From the NCBI RefSeq assembly GCF_020544465.1, contig NZ_CP066126.1, forward strand, positions 3,224,001 to 3,288,000: a stretch of DNA of 64,000 bases, written 5' to 3'. Positions within the stretch are counted from its first letter, which is position 1. Each line of letters opens with the position of its first letter. Below, piece by piece: positions 17,181-25,960 of the stretch. Under the pieces are notes generated by a model that saw nothing but the letters and a program-made list of their open reading frames with translations, ran no database searches and had not been told where the DNA came from. Source of the stretch: Chromobacterium rhizoryzae (GTDB lineage Bacteria; Pseudomonadota; Gammaproteobacteria; Burkholderiales; Chromobacteriaceae). The position numbers and the translations under genes were made by a program.

Positions 17181-17334
17181 GCTTTGCCCCCTGAGAACCC
17201 ACGCCAAGCGCCCATGCCGCCCGCCGTCGCTGAAGCGGCGTTCAGCTTTTGTCAGCCGCGCACATTTGCCACCGACATACAATCCATTCAGAGCGCGACA
17301 CCGCCGCGCCATTCAACCGCAATGGAGTCATTCA

Positions 17335-18159
17335 ATGTCGAACTATTGGGATTATATTGCCGAGTTTAAGAATGATATTGATGAGCTGCTGGAGAAGATC
17401 AGACAGCGCACCGATGAACTGTCGCGGGCCAATCATCACATTATCGCCGCCGTGGCCGACGAGAAAGAAAATCCGGCCAAGGGCGTGGTGTTTTATGCGC
17501 CGGCCAACCAGGGCAATATCCAGAAGAACAATGCCGGCTGGCAGAAACTCTATATCGAGGCCAAGCCCAAAGGCGACGATCAGGCCGCCTACAATACAGA
17601 ATTATTCGACAAGATTCGCAACAAACTGAACAGCTTGTCGCCAGCCGAGGCTTTCGGCGCCAAGCTCTTGCTGTCGGACAGCAAGGGCGGCAAGGCCACC
17701 ATCACCCTGTTCTATCCCACCACCCACATCAAACTGCCCGTCATCAAGCCGCCCATCCCGCTGCCTGCCTGGCTATACACCTGCTACTTCGAGCCCTATA
17801 TCGAAAACGTGGCCGACAAGCTGAATTCCGCCCTGAATCTCAGCGGCCCTAGCTTCTCCCTGCTCGCTTACTCCGACGAGGACGGCTCGGACGCCAAAGG
17901 CGTCATTTATAACAAACTGGGACTGAGCAACCCCGAGCTGGCCCATGTCGGCCATGCTTGGGCGCTGAAAACCTATTCCAGCAAAGCCGGTGGCCGCGAC
18001 CAAGCCACCTACAAGGCCGAGCTGTTCGACAAGATCAAGACCGACCTGAACTCCCTGCCGGAACAGCATCTGTTGTTGGCCCAGCTCTTCTTGACCGACC
18101 GCTCCGAAGGCAGAGCCCATATCGCCCTGCTCTACCCGCAAGAAATCCGCCCCATCTAG
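17335..18159 (+). CDS. Hypothetical protein with internal duplication
   Basis: 274 residues, family not recognised. Two halves match each other. The motif around residues 82-123 (DDQAAYNTELFDKIRNKLNSL, then an LLLSDSKGGKATITLFYP-like strand pair) recurs near residues 218-270 (RDQATYKAELFDKIKTDLNSL, then LFLTDRSEGRAHIALLYP). No signal peptide or membrane segment; an acidic, helical N-terminus (DYIAEFKNDIDELLEKIRQRTDEL). The first 100 codons are visibly more AT-rich than neighbours. Start at 17335 follows a GGAG box. It is monocistronic between two terminators. Small stand-alone proteins of this sort can be immunity or stress proteins, but nothing here proves it. Confidence 0.7.
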   Translation: MSNYWDYIAEFKNDIDELLEKIRQRTDELSRANHHIIAAVADEKENPAKGVVFYAPANQGNIQKNNAGWQKLYIEAKPKGDDQAAYNTELFDKIRNKLNSLSPAEAFGAKLLLSDSKGGKATITLFYPTTHIKLPVIKPPIPLPAWLYTCYFEPYIENVADKLNSALNLSGPSFSLLAYSDEDGSDAKGVIYNKLGLSNPELAHVGHAWALKTYSSKAGGRDQATYKAELFDKIKTDLNSLPEQHLLLAQLFLTDRSEGRAHIALLYPQEIRPI

Positions 18160-18207
18160 CCCGCCTGAAACCGGCGGCGCTTCGCCGCTCAAACGCAAGC
18201 CGCAGTC

Positions 18208-18237
18208 AAAACGGAAGCCCTGGGGCTTCCGTTTTTT
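18208..18237 (+). terminator. Terminator
   Basis: ACGGAAGCC, short loop, GGCTTCCGT followed by six T. About 50 bases after the stop of the duplicated hypothetical gene, with an A run on the left that could also stop the convergent hydrolase transcript. Confidence 0.85.
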
Positions 18238-18255
18238 GCGCCGCCGGATCCCGGC

Positions 18256-19038
18256 TCAGGCCTCCAGCAGATCCAGGATGCGCCGCGCCGTTTCCACCGG
18301 CCGTTCCAGCGGAAACAGATGGCTGCCCTGCTGCATCTGCACCTGGATATTGAAGTGCTTGCGCATGAAGCGCAGGTCCGCCGGTTTCAACACGTCGGAG
18401 CCGACGCCGGCGATAAAAGCCGCCGGCACTTTCAATTGGCCGCGATAACGCGGAAAATCATGCGGCAGCGAACAATAGATGTCATGTTCGATCCGCGGAC
18501 GGAATTTAAGCTTGCGTCCGCCCTGGCCGTCGTCCACCGTGCCGTGCTCGGCGTAGTCAGCCAGGCAGTCCGGATCGAAGCGGGCGAACATGGACTTGCG
18601 GGCGAAGTAGTCGTGAACCATGGCCACCGACGCCCAGTTGTCGCGCCGCTTCAGGGTGTTGCCGCCCGGGGTGATGCGATCGATGAAGCCCAGCTTCTTG
18701 GCCAGCCAGATGCCGCGCGAGCGGAACGGCCCCATCAGCGGCGAATCCAGGATCACGATGCGCTTGAACAGCTCCGGCCGGCGCAAGGCGGCGTAGAACA
18801 TCAGGAAGCCGCCCAGAGAATGGCCGACGCCGACGATAGGGCCCTGATAGTGGCTTTCGATGTGGGCGATGGTTTCCTCCACCAGATGCGGCCAGCAGTC
18901 GGTGACCGGATAGGCCGGATCGTGGCCGATGGCGTCGAGGAAGCCCACCTGGCAGCGCTCGCCCAGCGCGTCCAGGAATTTGCGGTAAACCGAGGCCGGG
19001 AAACTGTTGGCATGAGCAAAGTGAATCGTTTCTCGCAT
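18256..19038 (-). CDS. Alpha/beta hydrolase
   Basis: 260 residues, cytoplasmic. The nucleophile elbow GHSLGG lies at about 92-97, with an HANSFPA motif near the N-terminus. A late His in GSHLFPLERP (about 239) would complete the triad. Cap-domain length is ordinary. The reaction is not predictable: esterases, lipases and C-C hydrolases share this pattern. It appears monocistronic; the 209-base AT-rich region before dsbD would hold both promoters. No strong Shine-Dalgarno is seen. Confidence 0.8.
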   Translation of the reverse strand: MRETIHFAHANSFPASVYRKFLDALGERCQVGFLDAIGHDPAYPVTDCWPHLVEETIAHIESHYQGPIVGVGHSLGGFLMFYAALRRPELFKRIVILDSPLMGPFRSRGIWLAKKLGFIDRITPGGNTLKRRDNWASVAMVHDYFARKSMFARFDPDCLADYAEHGTVDDGQGGRKLKFRPRIEHDIYCSLPHDFPRYRGQLKVPAAFIAGVGSDVLKPADLRFMRKHFNIQVQMQQGSHLFPLERPVETARRILDLLEA

Positions 19039-19247
19039 GATGTCTGGTGTTGCGCCCTAGTTTTTATATAAATATTCTATCTTACCGTTTGCCCGTTATT
19101 TGAATTTAATGCATATTGTTTTCGCATAGCAAGACGCGGCCGCGACCAAGTCCGCCGCCTTCCGCACCCCGCCCGGCCGCCATGGAACCAATGCCTGCGC
19201 GCGCCGGTCATTCAAACGCTAACGACCATAAACCATAGAGTCATCCC

Positions 19248-21044
19248 GTGCCAATCAACTTATCGCTACTCTCATCCCGGATCGTGGGCTTGCTCGCGGT
19301 CACGCTGGCCTGCCTGGGCTTGAGCCTGCCCGCGCACGCCGTCAACCAGGACGACTTGCTGCCGGCCGAACAAGCCTTCGCTGCCAAGGTTGAGCGCGCC
19401 GGCGACCAGCTTCAGCTGACGCTGGACGTGGCCCCCGGCTACTACCTGTACCGCGACCGCACCCAGATCAGCAGCCAGCCGGCCAATCTGGTGGGCGCGC
19501 CGCAATTCCCCGCCGGCAAGGAAAAGAACGACCAGTACTTCGGCAAGCAGACCGTGTTCATCGGCAAGAACGTGGTGACCGTGCCCCTGCAGCCCAACGC
19601 GCCGGCCGAATTCGAACTGCAGGTCAAACTGCAAGGCTGCGCCGACGCCGGCGTGTGCTACCCGCCCTACACCCACAAGCTCAAGGTGGGCGGCACGCCG
19701 GCCGCCGGCGGCAAGCTAGGCGAATGGCTGTCGGAGGCCTCCCCGCAGGGAAAGTCCTCGGCCGGCAACAATGAGCTGGCAGCCCAGGGTTGGCTGACCA
19801 CATTGGGCACCTTTCTGCTGGCGGGCATAGGCATGGCCTTCACCGCCTGCATGTATCCGCTACTGCCCATCGTTTCCTCATTGATTGCCGGCCAGGGCGC
19901 AACGCTGACCCGCCGCCGCGGTTTCCTGTTGTCCTTCACCTATGTGCAAGGCCTGGCGCTGACCTATACCCTGGTCGGCGTGGTCGCCGGCCTCACCGGC
20001 GCGCTGCTGACCGTGTGGCTGCAACAGCCGGCGGTGGTGCTGAGCGCCAGCGCGCTGATGGTGGTGTTCGCGCTGTCCATGTTCGATCTGTTCACCATCC
20101 AGCTGCCGTCGGCGCTGCAGTCGCGGCTGGCCGACACCTCCAACCGCATGTCCGGCGGCAAGTTCGCCACCGTGTTCATCATGGGCGCGCTGTCCGCGCT
20201 GATCATCGGCCCCTGCGTCGCGCCGCCGCTGGCGCTGGCGCTGGGCTATATCGGCAGCACCGGCGACGCCGCGCTGGGCGGGGCCGCGCTGTACGCGATG
20301 GCGCTGGGCCTGGGCCTGCCGCTGATCCTGATCGGCACCTTCGGCGGCCAGGTGCTGCCGCGCGCCGGCGGCTGGATGAAAACCGTCAAGGCCTGCTTCG
20401 GCGTGGTGATGCTGGGCCTGGCCATCTGGCTGGCCACGCCCTTCCTGCCGGGCGCGCTGGTGATGCTGCTGTGGGCCTTGCTGCTGATAGGCAGCGCGGT
20501 GTCCCTGGGCGCGCTGGAAGCGCTGCCCGGCAACGCCGGCGCGCCGCGGCGGCTGGGCAAGGCCGCCGGCGTGGCGCTGCTGCTGATAGGCGCGGCCCAA
20601 TTGGCCGGCCTGCTGGCCGGCGCCGACAACCCGCGCTACCCCTTGCGCTGGCTGGGCCAGGGCCAGGCGGAAGCCAAGGCCGCCGCCGTGTTCCAGCCGG
20701 TGGCGAACAGCGCTCAGCTGGACGCGCTGCTGGCCAGGGCCAAGACGGAGGGCAAGCCGCTGCTGCTGGACTTCTACGCCGACTGGTGCGTGTCCTGCAA
20801 GGAGATGGAGGCGGAAACCTTCCCGGACGCCGCGGTCAGCCGCCAGATGCAGGGCTATGTGCTGGCCAAGGCCGACGTGACCGCCAACAACGCCGAGCAC
20901 CAGGCGCTGCTCAAACGCTTCGGCCTGTTCGGCCCGCCGGGCATCATCCTGTTCGACAAGCTGGGCCAGGAGGCGGACCGCGTGATCGGCTTCACCCCGG
21001 CGGAAGCCTTCGCCAAGACCTTGGCGGCGGCGAATCCGCAATAG
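19248..21044 (+). CDS. dsbD: Thiol:disulfide interchange protein DsbD
   Basis: 598 residues from a GTG start followed at once by a signal peptide (LLAVTLACLGLSLPAHA). The N-terminal periplasmic domain has its active Cys pair in CADAGVCYPP. The central eight-segment membrane domain has Cys in TACMYPLLP and GPCVAPPL. The C-terminal thioredoxin-like domain has DWCVSCKEME. It moves electrons from cytoplasmic thioredoxin to periplasmic DsbC and cytochrome c assembly proteins. All six catalytic cysteines are present. A terminator lies between it and the next gene. Confidence 0.95.
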   Translation: MPINLSLLSSRIVGLLAVTLACLGLSLPAHAVNQDDLLPAEQAFAAKVERAGDQLQLTLDVAPGYYLYRDRTQISSQPANLVGAPQFPAGKEKNDQYFGKQTVFIGKNVVTVPLQPNAPAEFELQVKLQGCADAGVCYPPYTHKLKVGGTPAAGGKLGEWLSEASPQGKSSAGNNELAAQGWLTTLGTFLLAGIGMAFTACMYPLLPIVSSLIAGQGATLTRRRGFLLSFTYVQGLALTYTLVGVVAGLTGALLTVWLQQPAVVLSASALMVVFALSMFDLFTIQLPSALQSRLADTSNRMSGGKFATVFIMGALSALIIGPCVAPPLALALGYIGSTGDAALGGAALYAMALGLGLPLILIGTFGGQVLPRAGGWMKTVKACFGVVMLGLAIWLATPFLPGALVMLLWALLLIGSAVSLGALEALPGNAGAPRRLGKAAGVALLLIGAAQLAGLLAGADNPRYPLRWLGQGQAEAKAAAVFQPVANSAQLDALLARAKTEGKPLLLDFYADWCVSCKEMEAETFPDAAVSRQMQGYVLAKADVTANNAEHQALLKRFGLFGPPGIILFDKLGQEADRVIGFTPAEAFAKTLAAANPQ

Positions 21045-21089
21045 CCGCAAGCGCCAATTGCATTCACGCCCATTGCATTGCAGAATCAG

Positions 21090-21117
21090 CGGGCCGGTCT
21101 TCCGATCGGCCCGTTTT
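21090..21117 (+). terminator. Terminator after dsbD
   Basis: CGGGCCG, 10-base loop, CGGCCCG then TTTTCATTTT. It ends 18 bases before the ydiK-like start codon, so the latter may need its own promoter or read-through. Confidence 0.75.
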
Positions 21118-21134
21118 CATTTTCCGAGAGCCCC

Positions 21135-22247
21135 ATGGCCATCAATAAAGCGTTCTCCAATGTCAGCATTCTGGCCGTGTTCCAGATCGCCATCATCGCC
21201 CTGCTGGTGATGTCTTGCCTGCGCGTGATCCAACCCTTTCTCGGCGCCCTGACCTGGGCCTCCATCATCGCCATTTCCGCCTGGCCGCTGCATTGCCGGC
21301 TGCGGCAAAAACTGGGGGAGCGCCACAAGCTGGCCGCCCTGCTCATCGTGCTGGCGCTGGCGCTGGCGCTGGCCATCCCCATCGGCCTGATGGCGCTGAC
21401 CTTGGCGGACACCCTGCCCCATCTGTCCGGCCTCACCCATGATCTGACCCAGCTGACCCTGCCCAACGCGCCGGCCTGGCTGGCCAATATCCCGGTGGTG
21501 GGCGAAAGCCTGCAAAAGCTGTGGGGCAGTGTGCAGGCCGACTTGCCCGGCTTCTTCGAAAAGATCCGCCCGGCGGTGAACCAGGGTGCGCTGTGGCTGT
21601 TGTCCGGCGGCGCCAATCTCAGCCTGAGCCTGCTGGAGATCGTGCTGGCCATCATTGTGTCCGGCCTGCTGTTGATCAACGGCGACCGGCTGTGGGACAT
21701 GGTGGAGCTGATCGTGATCAAGCTGGGCGGCGCGCCGGCCGGCGAACTGCCGGACGTGATCGCCCGCACCATACGCAGCGTCACCACCGGGGTGGTGGGC
21801 ACCGCGCTGGCGCAGACCATTCTGTGCGTGATCGGCCTCTTGATCGCCGGCGTGCCCGGCGCGCTGGTGCTGGGCTTCCTCTGCTTCATCGTCGCGGTGG
21901 CGCAGATGCCGACGCTGATCGTCTGGCTGCCGGCCGCCGCCTGGGTGTTTTACATCGGCAACACCGGCCTGGGCATCTTTCTGCTGGTCTGGGGCTTTTT
22001 GCTGATCAACACCATAGACAACATCCTGAAGCCCTTGCTGATCAGCCAGGGCGCGCAGATGCCGCTGTCGCTGATCTTCCTGGGCGTGATCGGCGGCCTG
22101 ATCGCCTGGGGGGTGATAGGCCTGTTCATCGGCCCCACCCTGCTGGCGGTGGCCCTGACCATGCTGCGCCACTGGCTGCGTCCGGAATGTCCGGAACCCA
22201 AGGCCGGCGAGGCCGAAGCGCGCGGCGAGCGGCAGACCGCGGATTAA
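21135..22247 (+). CDS. ydiK: AI-2E family transporter, YdiK-like
   Basis: 370 residues with about eight membrane segments in the characteristic two-plus-long-loop-plus-five/six arrangement. The stretch CLRVIQPFLGALTWASIIAISAWP and the C-terminal GVIGGLIAWGVIGLFIGPTLLAV closely resemble E. coli YdiK as I remember it. Substrates of the family include AI-2 and ions; that of YdiK is not established. Start at 21135 was chosen because upstream in-frame sequence would cross the terminator. Confidence 0.85.
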   Translation: MAINKAFSNVSILAVFQIAIIALLVMSCLRVIQPFLGALTWASIIAISAWPLHCRLRQKLGERHKLAALLIVLALALALAIPIGLMALTLADTLPHLSGLTHDLTQLTLPNAPAWLANIPVVGESLQKLWGSVQADLPGFFEKIRPAVNQGALWLLSGGANLSLSLLEIVLAIIVSGLLLINGDRLWDMVELIVIKLGGAPAGELPDVIARTIRSVTTGVVGTALAQTILCVIGLLIAGVPGALVLGFLCFIVAVAQMPTLIVWLPAAAWVFYIGNTGLGIFLLVWGFLLINTIDNILKPLLISQGAQMPLSLIFLGVIGGLIAWGVIGLFIGPTLLAVALTMLRHWLRPECPEPKAGEAEARGERQTAD

Positions 22248-22275
22248 GAGATCGATACCGGACGGAGACTTGTTC

Positions 22276-22899
22276 ATGACTTTCGCCACCCTGCTCGCCT
22301 TCGCCTTCATCATGTCCGTCGGCATTCTCACCCCGGGGCCGACGGTGTTGCTCGCGCTGAGCAACGGTTCCCGCTTCGGTCTGCGCTACGCGCTGTACGG
22401 CATGCTGGGCGCGGTCTTGGCCGACTTGCTGCTGGTGCTGTTGGTGGGTCTGGGTTTCGGCGCGCTGCTGGCGGCGTCCGAAACGCTATTTCAGATCGTC
22501 AAATGGCTGGGCGTGACTTTTCTCGCCTATGTCGGCCTGCAGATGCTACGCGCCAAAGACGGGCCGGCCTTGATCCGAGACGCCGCGCGCCAGCCTTCGC
22601 GCGGGGCCGCCGTCGCCAAAAGCTTTTCCGTGGCCATGGGCAACCCCAAGTATTATTTCTTCATGTCCGCGCTATTGCCTCAGTTCGTCTCGCCGGCCGA
22701 AGCCCAGTTGCCCCAGTACCTGGCCTTGGCCGCCGTGATCGTGGCGATAGACGTGTTGGCGATGAGCGGCTACGCGCTGCTGGGCGCGAAGTCTCTGCAA
22801 CTGTGGCGGGAAAACGGCGTGAAGTGGCTGAACCGCATCAGCGGCGGCACCTTGCTGGCTTTGGCGGGGTCGATCGCGCTGTACCGCAGGAGCGCTTGA
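22276..22899 (+). CDS. LysE/RhtB-family amino-acid exporter
   Basis: 207 residues, six membrane segments. The N-terminal MSVGILTPGPTVLLALSNGSRFGLR carries the conserved PGP and GxRxG motifs of the family, and GNPKYYFFMSALLPQF is the second typical block. Members export amino acids such as threonine, homoserine lactone or lysine from the inner membrane; the substrate here is unknown. ATG at 22276 follows GGAG with eight-base spacing. It begins 28 bases after the ydiK-like gene, possibly co-transcribed. Confidence 0.9.
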   Translation: MTFATLLAFAFIMSVGILTPGPTVLLALSNGSRFGLRYALYGMLGAVLADLLLVLLVGLGFGALLAASETLFQIVKWLGVTFLAYVGLQMLRAKDGPALIRDAARQPSRGAAVAKSFSVAMGNPKYYFFMSALLPQFVSPAEAQLPQYLALAAVIVAIDVLAMSGYALLGAKSLQLWRENGVKWLNRISGGTLLALAGSIALYRRSA

Positions 22900-22917
22900 G
22901 CGCCCAATGCAATAAAC

Positions 22918-22940
22918 AAGGGCCCCTACGGGCCCTTTTT
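22918..22940. terminator. Bidirectional terminator
   Basis: AAGGGCCC, CTAC loop, GGGCCCTT then TTT. Lies between the convergent exporter gene and the ferredoxin gene. Confidence 0.85.
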
Positions 22941-22948
22941 GTTGGCGC

Positions 22949-23284
22949 TCAAAACGCCGGACACTCCACTTCCCAATCCTCCTCGCTCAGATGCAGGTGG
23001 CAGGCCAGCCGCCAAGGCCGCGCCTCGGTCCAGCATTCGCTGGCGGCCTGAGCCGCGTCTATGGCGCCGGCGCGCAGCAGCACATTGCGTTCCTTACGGC
23101 TGGGCCGCTGCTCCGCCTCCGGCGTCGCCAGCCTCACCTTGCAGGTGCCGCAAGTGCCCTGGCCGCAACGCCAGTGCAGGGGCACGTCCGCCAGCCGCGC
23201 CAGGTCCAGCAGATTGTCTCCGGGCATGGCCTGCTGCTCGCCGAGCAGCGCGCCGGTTTCATCGACGAAGCGGACGACGGGCAC
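22949..23284 (-). CDS. [2Fe-2S] ferredoxin-like protein
   Basis: 111 residues. Cys40, Cys45, Cys48 and Cys95 give the plant-type CX4CX2C...C cluster pattern (CGQGTCGTCKV). It would carry electrons in the cytoplasm. It is the last gene of a mobB-moeA-ferredoxin operon; only three bases separate it from the moeA stop codon, so coupling to molybdenum-cofactor enzymes is suggested by context. No reductase domain is fused. Confidence 0.88.
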   Translation of the reverse strand: MPVVRFVDETGALLGEQQAMPGDNLLDLARLADVPLHWRCGQGTCGTCKVRLATPEAEQRPSRKERNVLLRAGAIDAAQAASECWTEARPWRLACHLHLSEEDWEVECPAF

Positions 23285-23287
23285 GGC

Positions 23288-24481
23288 TTACTGCACCAGC
23301 GGCAGATAGACCAGCATGTCGCCGCGCGCCACCGCCTGGCCCGGCTCCAGCCGCACCAGGCCATCGGCCCAGGCGCAGGACATCAGCACGCCGGAGCCTT
23401 GCTGCGGGTACAGTTCCAGCTGCCAGCGGCCGTCGACGCACACGCGCCGCACGCGGATGAACTCGCTGCGGCGCGCGTCCGGCCGGGTCCAGTCGAAGGC
23501 CGCCGGATACGGGCCTTCCGGCGCCAGCGCCGAGACCGGCAGGCCGGCGCGCCGTTCCAGGAAGGCGCGCGCCAGCACCTGGAAGGTGACGAAGCCGGAC
23601 ACCGGATTGCCCGGCAGGCCGATGAAGTCCGCCTGCCCCACCTTGCCGTAAGCCAGCGGCTTGCCCGGCTTGATCGCCAGCTTCCACAGGTCCAACGAGC
23701 CCTCGGCCTCCACCGCGGCCTTGACGTGGTCTTCCTCGCCCACCGACACCCCGCCGCAGGTCATGATCACGTCGGCGGCGTCGGCGGCGTCGCGCAGCGC
23801 CTCTCGGGTGGCGCCCAGGGAATCGCGGACGATGCCCAGATCGATCACCTCGCAGCCCAGGCGCATCAGCGCCGGCGCCAGCCAGTAGCGGTTGGAGTTG
23901 TAGATCTGGCCGGCGGCCAGCGGCCGGCCCGGCTCCACCAGTTCGTCGCCGGTGAAGAACACCGCCACCCGCAGCGGGCGGCGCACCGTCAGCGTTTCCA
24001 CGCCGATGGACGCGGCCAGGCCGATGTCGGCCGGGTTCAGCACTTTGCCGGCCGGCAGGATTTCCTGGCCGGCGCGGATGTCCTCGCCGCGACGGCGGAT
24101 GTTCTGGCCGGCGCTGGCCGGTTGGCTGAAGCTCACCGTGCCGTCGGCGGCGGTTTCCGCCTGTTCCTGCATGATGACGGCGTCCGCGCCGGGCGGAATG
24201 GGCGCGCCGGTGAAGATGCGCGCCACGCTGCCGGCGGCCAGCGCCTGCGGCACGCTGCCGGCCGGCACCCGCTGCGACACCGGCATCGCCGCCGCTTGTT
24301 CGTCGGCGCGCAAGGCGTAGCCGTCCATCGCGCTATTGTCGTGCGGCGGCACGTCCAGCGTGGCCAGCACAGGCTCGGCCAGCACGCGGCCGGCGGCGGC
24401 CAGCAATTCGACTTGTTCGGTGGCGCTCAGCGGCTGGGCGCGCTCCAGCAGCCAGTCACGGGCTTGTTCAAAGCTCAGCAT
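23288..24481 (-). CDS. moeA: Molybdopterin molybdenumtransferase
   Basis: 397 residues. DNSAMDGYA near residue 50, GxxxxxGADAVIMQEQ, the MPT-binding-like domain with TCGGVSVGEEDH and the following PGKP (KPGKPLAYGK), and GLPGNPVSGFV are all present. It inserts molybdate into adenylated molybdopterin, the last step of Moco synthesis. It overlaps mobB by 14 bases. No mogA or moaA genes are seen in the window. Confidence 0.95.
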   Translation of the reverse strand: MLSFEQARDWLLERAQPLSATEQVELLAAAGRVLAEPVLATLDVPPHDNSAMDGYALRADEQAAAMPVSQRVPAGSVPQALAAGSVARIFTGAPIPPGADAVIMQEQAETAADGTVSFSQPASAGQNIRRRGEDIRAGQEILPAGKVLNPADIGLAASIGVETLTVRRPLRVAVFFTGDELVEPGRPLAAGQIYNSNRYWLAPALMRLGCEVIDLGIVRDSLGATREALRDAADAADVIMTCGGVSVGEEDHVKAAVEAEGSLDLWKLAIKPGKPLAYGKVGQADFIGLPGNPVSGFVTFQVLARAFLERRAGLPVSALAPEGPYPAAFDWTRPDARRSEFIRVRRVCVDGRWQLELYPQQGSGVLMSCAWADGLVRLEPGQAVARGDMLVYLPLVQ

Positions 24482-24974
24482 GGGGCAGATCCAATCGTGA
24501 AATCAGGAAGGCGGCGACGGCGTCGACGTCGTCGCGGTGAAACCAGGGAAGGTCCAGCGTTTGCGGCAGATCGCCGACCACGGCCAGAACTTGCGGATCA
24601 ACAGGATGCAAGGCCGGCGCGGCCAGCGCGCTGTTGACCACTTCTATCTTGGGAATGGCTTCGTGTTTGAAGCCTTCGGCCAATACCAGATCGCAAGGGC
24701 CCAGCATGGCCAGGTGGGCGGCCAGCGGCAGATCGTTGCTGTCCGCCAACTCCTCCACCAGCATGCGACGGCGGGCCGAGGCCAGCAGCACTTGCGCGGC
24801 GCCGGCCTGGCGATGCCGCCAGCTGTCCTTGCCCGGCGTGTCCCAGTCCACGTCGTGGTGGGTGTGTTTGACCACGGCGACGCGCAGGCCGCGGGCGGTC
24901 AGACGGGGAATCAGTTTTTCCAGCAAGGTGGTCTTGCCGCTGCCGGAATAGCCGGCGAAACCCAATACATGCAT
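24468..24974 (-). CDS. mobB: Molybdopterin-guanine dinucleotide biosynthesis adaptor protein
   Basis: 168 residues. Walker A GYSGSGKTTLLEKL (8-21) and the GLRVAVVKHTHHD motif identify MobB, a GTP-binding partner of MobA in forming the guanine dinucleotide cofactor. DLVLAEGFKHEAIPKIEV is the second family block. First gene of the Moco operon, overlapping moeA. A family A repeat starts 85 bases upstream. Confidence 0.93.
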   Translation of the reverse strand: MHVLGFAGYSGSGKTTLLEKLIPRLTARGLRVAVVKHTHHDVDWDTPGKDSWRHRQAGAAQVLLASARRRMLVEELADSNDLPLAAHLAMLGPCDLVLAEGFKHEAIPKIEVVNSALAAPALHPVDPQVLAVVGDLPQTLDLPWFHRDDVDAVAAFLISRLDLPHAEL

Positions 24975-25059
24975 AGCGCCGACGCCCCCATAAAGATTCA
25001 GGCGGCCATGATAGCATGGCCGCCTGCGGGCTTGACTCCTACCAAAGAGCTAGCCGCCT

Positions 25060-25201
25060 AGAGCATGTTTACGATCCTGCGAGCTAGAGCGAGACAAGGC
25101 GAAAACAGCTGAGAAAGCGGAGCGTACATACAGTACGTGAGCATTTCGAAGTTGTTTTCAACGCCGTATCGCCGAAGCGCAGCAGATCGTAAACGGGCTC
25201 T
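25060..25201 (-). repeat. Family A repeat, copy A4 (TIR subtype 2, inverted)
   Basis: 142 bp. Ends are AGAGCATGTTTACGATC and GATCGTAAACGGGCTCT. The central hairpin is CGTAC-ATACA-GTACG, while all other copies have TGTAC/GTACA, so both strands of the stem changed together. Its right end shares base 25201 with the TAA stop of the small leftward gene that reads into it. Confidence 0.9.
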
Positions 25202-25413
25202 TAGGCCGCGTGAGCGAGCTTACCGGCCTGCTCCGGCGTTTCAAAACGTTTCCAGTCCACGATCATCACCTGGGTCAGGCCGCAGTCCACCGCCAGCTGC
25301 GCCTCGATCTCCTCCAGCACCTGATGGCAATGGATCACGCCGTTGATCACCACTTCGGCCCGGCGCATCACGCTGTCGTCCGGCGTGACAAACCATATGC
25401 AGTAATGGCCCAT
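25201..25413 (-). CDS. Small hypothetical protein
   Basis: 70 residues from MGHYCIWFV, preceded by GGGGGAG. Predicted to be a compact alpha/beta protein without signal or membrane segment; two cysteines and several histidines (GHYC, HCHQ, DCG). The family is not recognised. Its TAA stop codon (25203-25201) ends in the first base of family A copy A4. Codon use looks like that of neighbouring genes. Confidence 0.65.
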   Translation of the reverse strand: MGHYCIWFVTPDDSVMRRAEVVINGVIHCHQVLEEIEAQLAVDCGLTQVMIVDWKRFETPEQAGKLAHAA

Positions 25414-25468
25414 ATTCGCTCCCCCAGGTGGTTTCATCGCGACGGCCGACGCATTGTCCCGCCGTCAA

Positions 25469-25960
25469 CTACAAATATCGTCCCAGTTGCCGCCAAACTT
25501 CAAGTTTTCTGTCAAAGGCCAGGGTATGCGCCGGGCTGGAAGAAGGCAAGGCCAGGATGTCCAGCCCCAGACCGTCCAGCTGTCCGGCCGCGCGCGCAGC
25601 GGTGGCGCCGTTGAAGGCGACCGCGCGCAACCGCGGCAGGCTTTGCGCCAGTTCCCGCAGATCGTTGGCCTGCTGATCGCGGATGTCGGCGTCCAGGCTG
25701 CCGCGCCGCCGCGCGCTGGCGATCACGTCCCATAAGGCCACGCCGGCCTGTTGCAGCGCGTTCAGACGTTCGGCGTAGGCCAGCTCGACCAGCGGCCGGC
25801 CGGTGATCGCCTGCAGCAGCGGCCAGAATTGATTGCGGGGATGAGCGTAGTACTGGCCGGCCTGCAAGGAGGCGTCGCCGGGCAAGGAGCCCAGCACCAA
25901 GACGCGGGCGTCCGGCCGCGCCACCGGCGGGAAACAGGATTTGGCGGCCGCGCCGCTCAA
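25469..25960 (-). CDS. DNA glycosylase of the uracil-DNA glycosylase superfamily (hypoxanthine/deoxyinosine type)
   Basis: 163 residues. The GSLPGDASL motif (24-32), AHPRNQFWPLL and the C-terminal LPSSSPAHT loop are the pattern of DNA-deoxyinosine glycosylases (UDG family 6). They excise hypoxanthine formed by adenine deamination. The start is a TTG at 25960 that overlaps the rnhB stop (TTGA), with AGGGG nine bases upstream. The gene is therefore likely coupled to rnhB, which deals with another non-canonical DNA component, ribonucleotides. Family 4/5 UDG is less likely, as no Fe-S cysteines are seen. Confidence 0.82.
   Translation of the reverse strand: MSGAAAKSCFPPVARPDARVLVLGSLPGDASLQAGQYYAHPRNQFWPLLQAITGRPLVELAYAERLNALQQAGVALWDVIASARRRGSLDADIRDQQANDLRELAQSLPRLRAVAFNGATAARAAGQLDGLGLDILALPSSSPAHTLAFDRKLEVWRQLGRYL

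Noticed and set aside
15131..17215. Leftward open frame (694 codons) opposite ispA and dxs
   Set aside because: Overlaps two certain genes and shows no recognisable domain.
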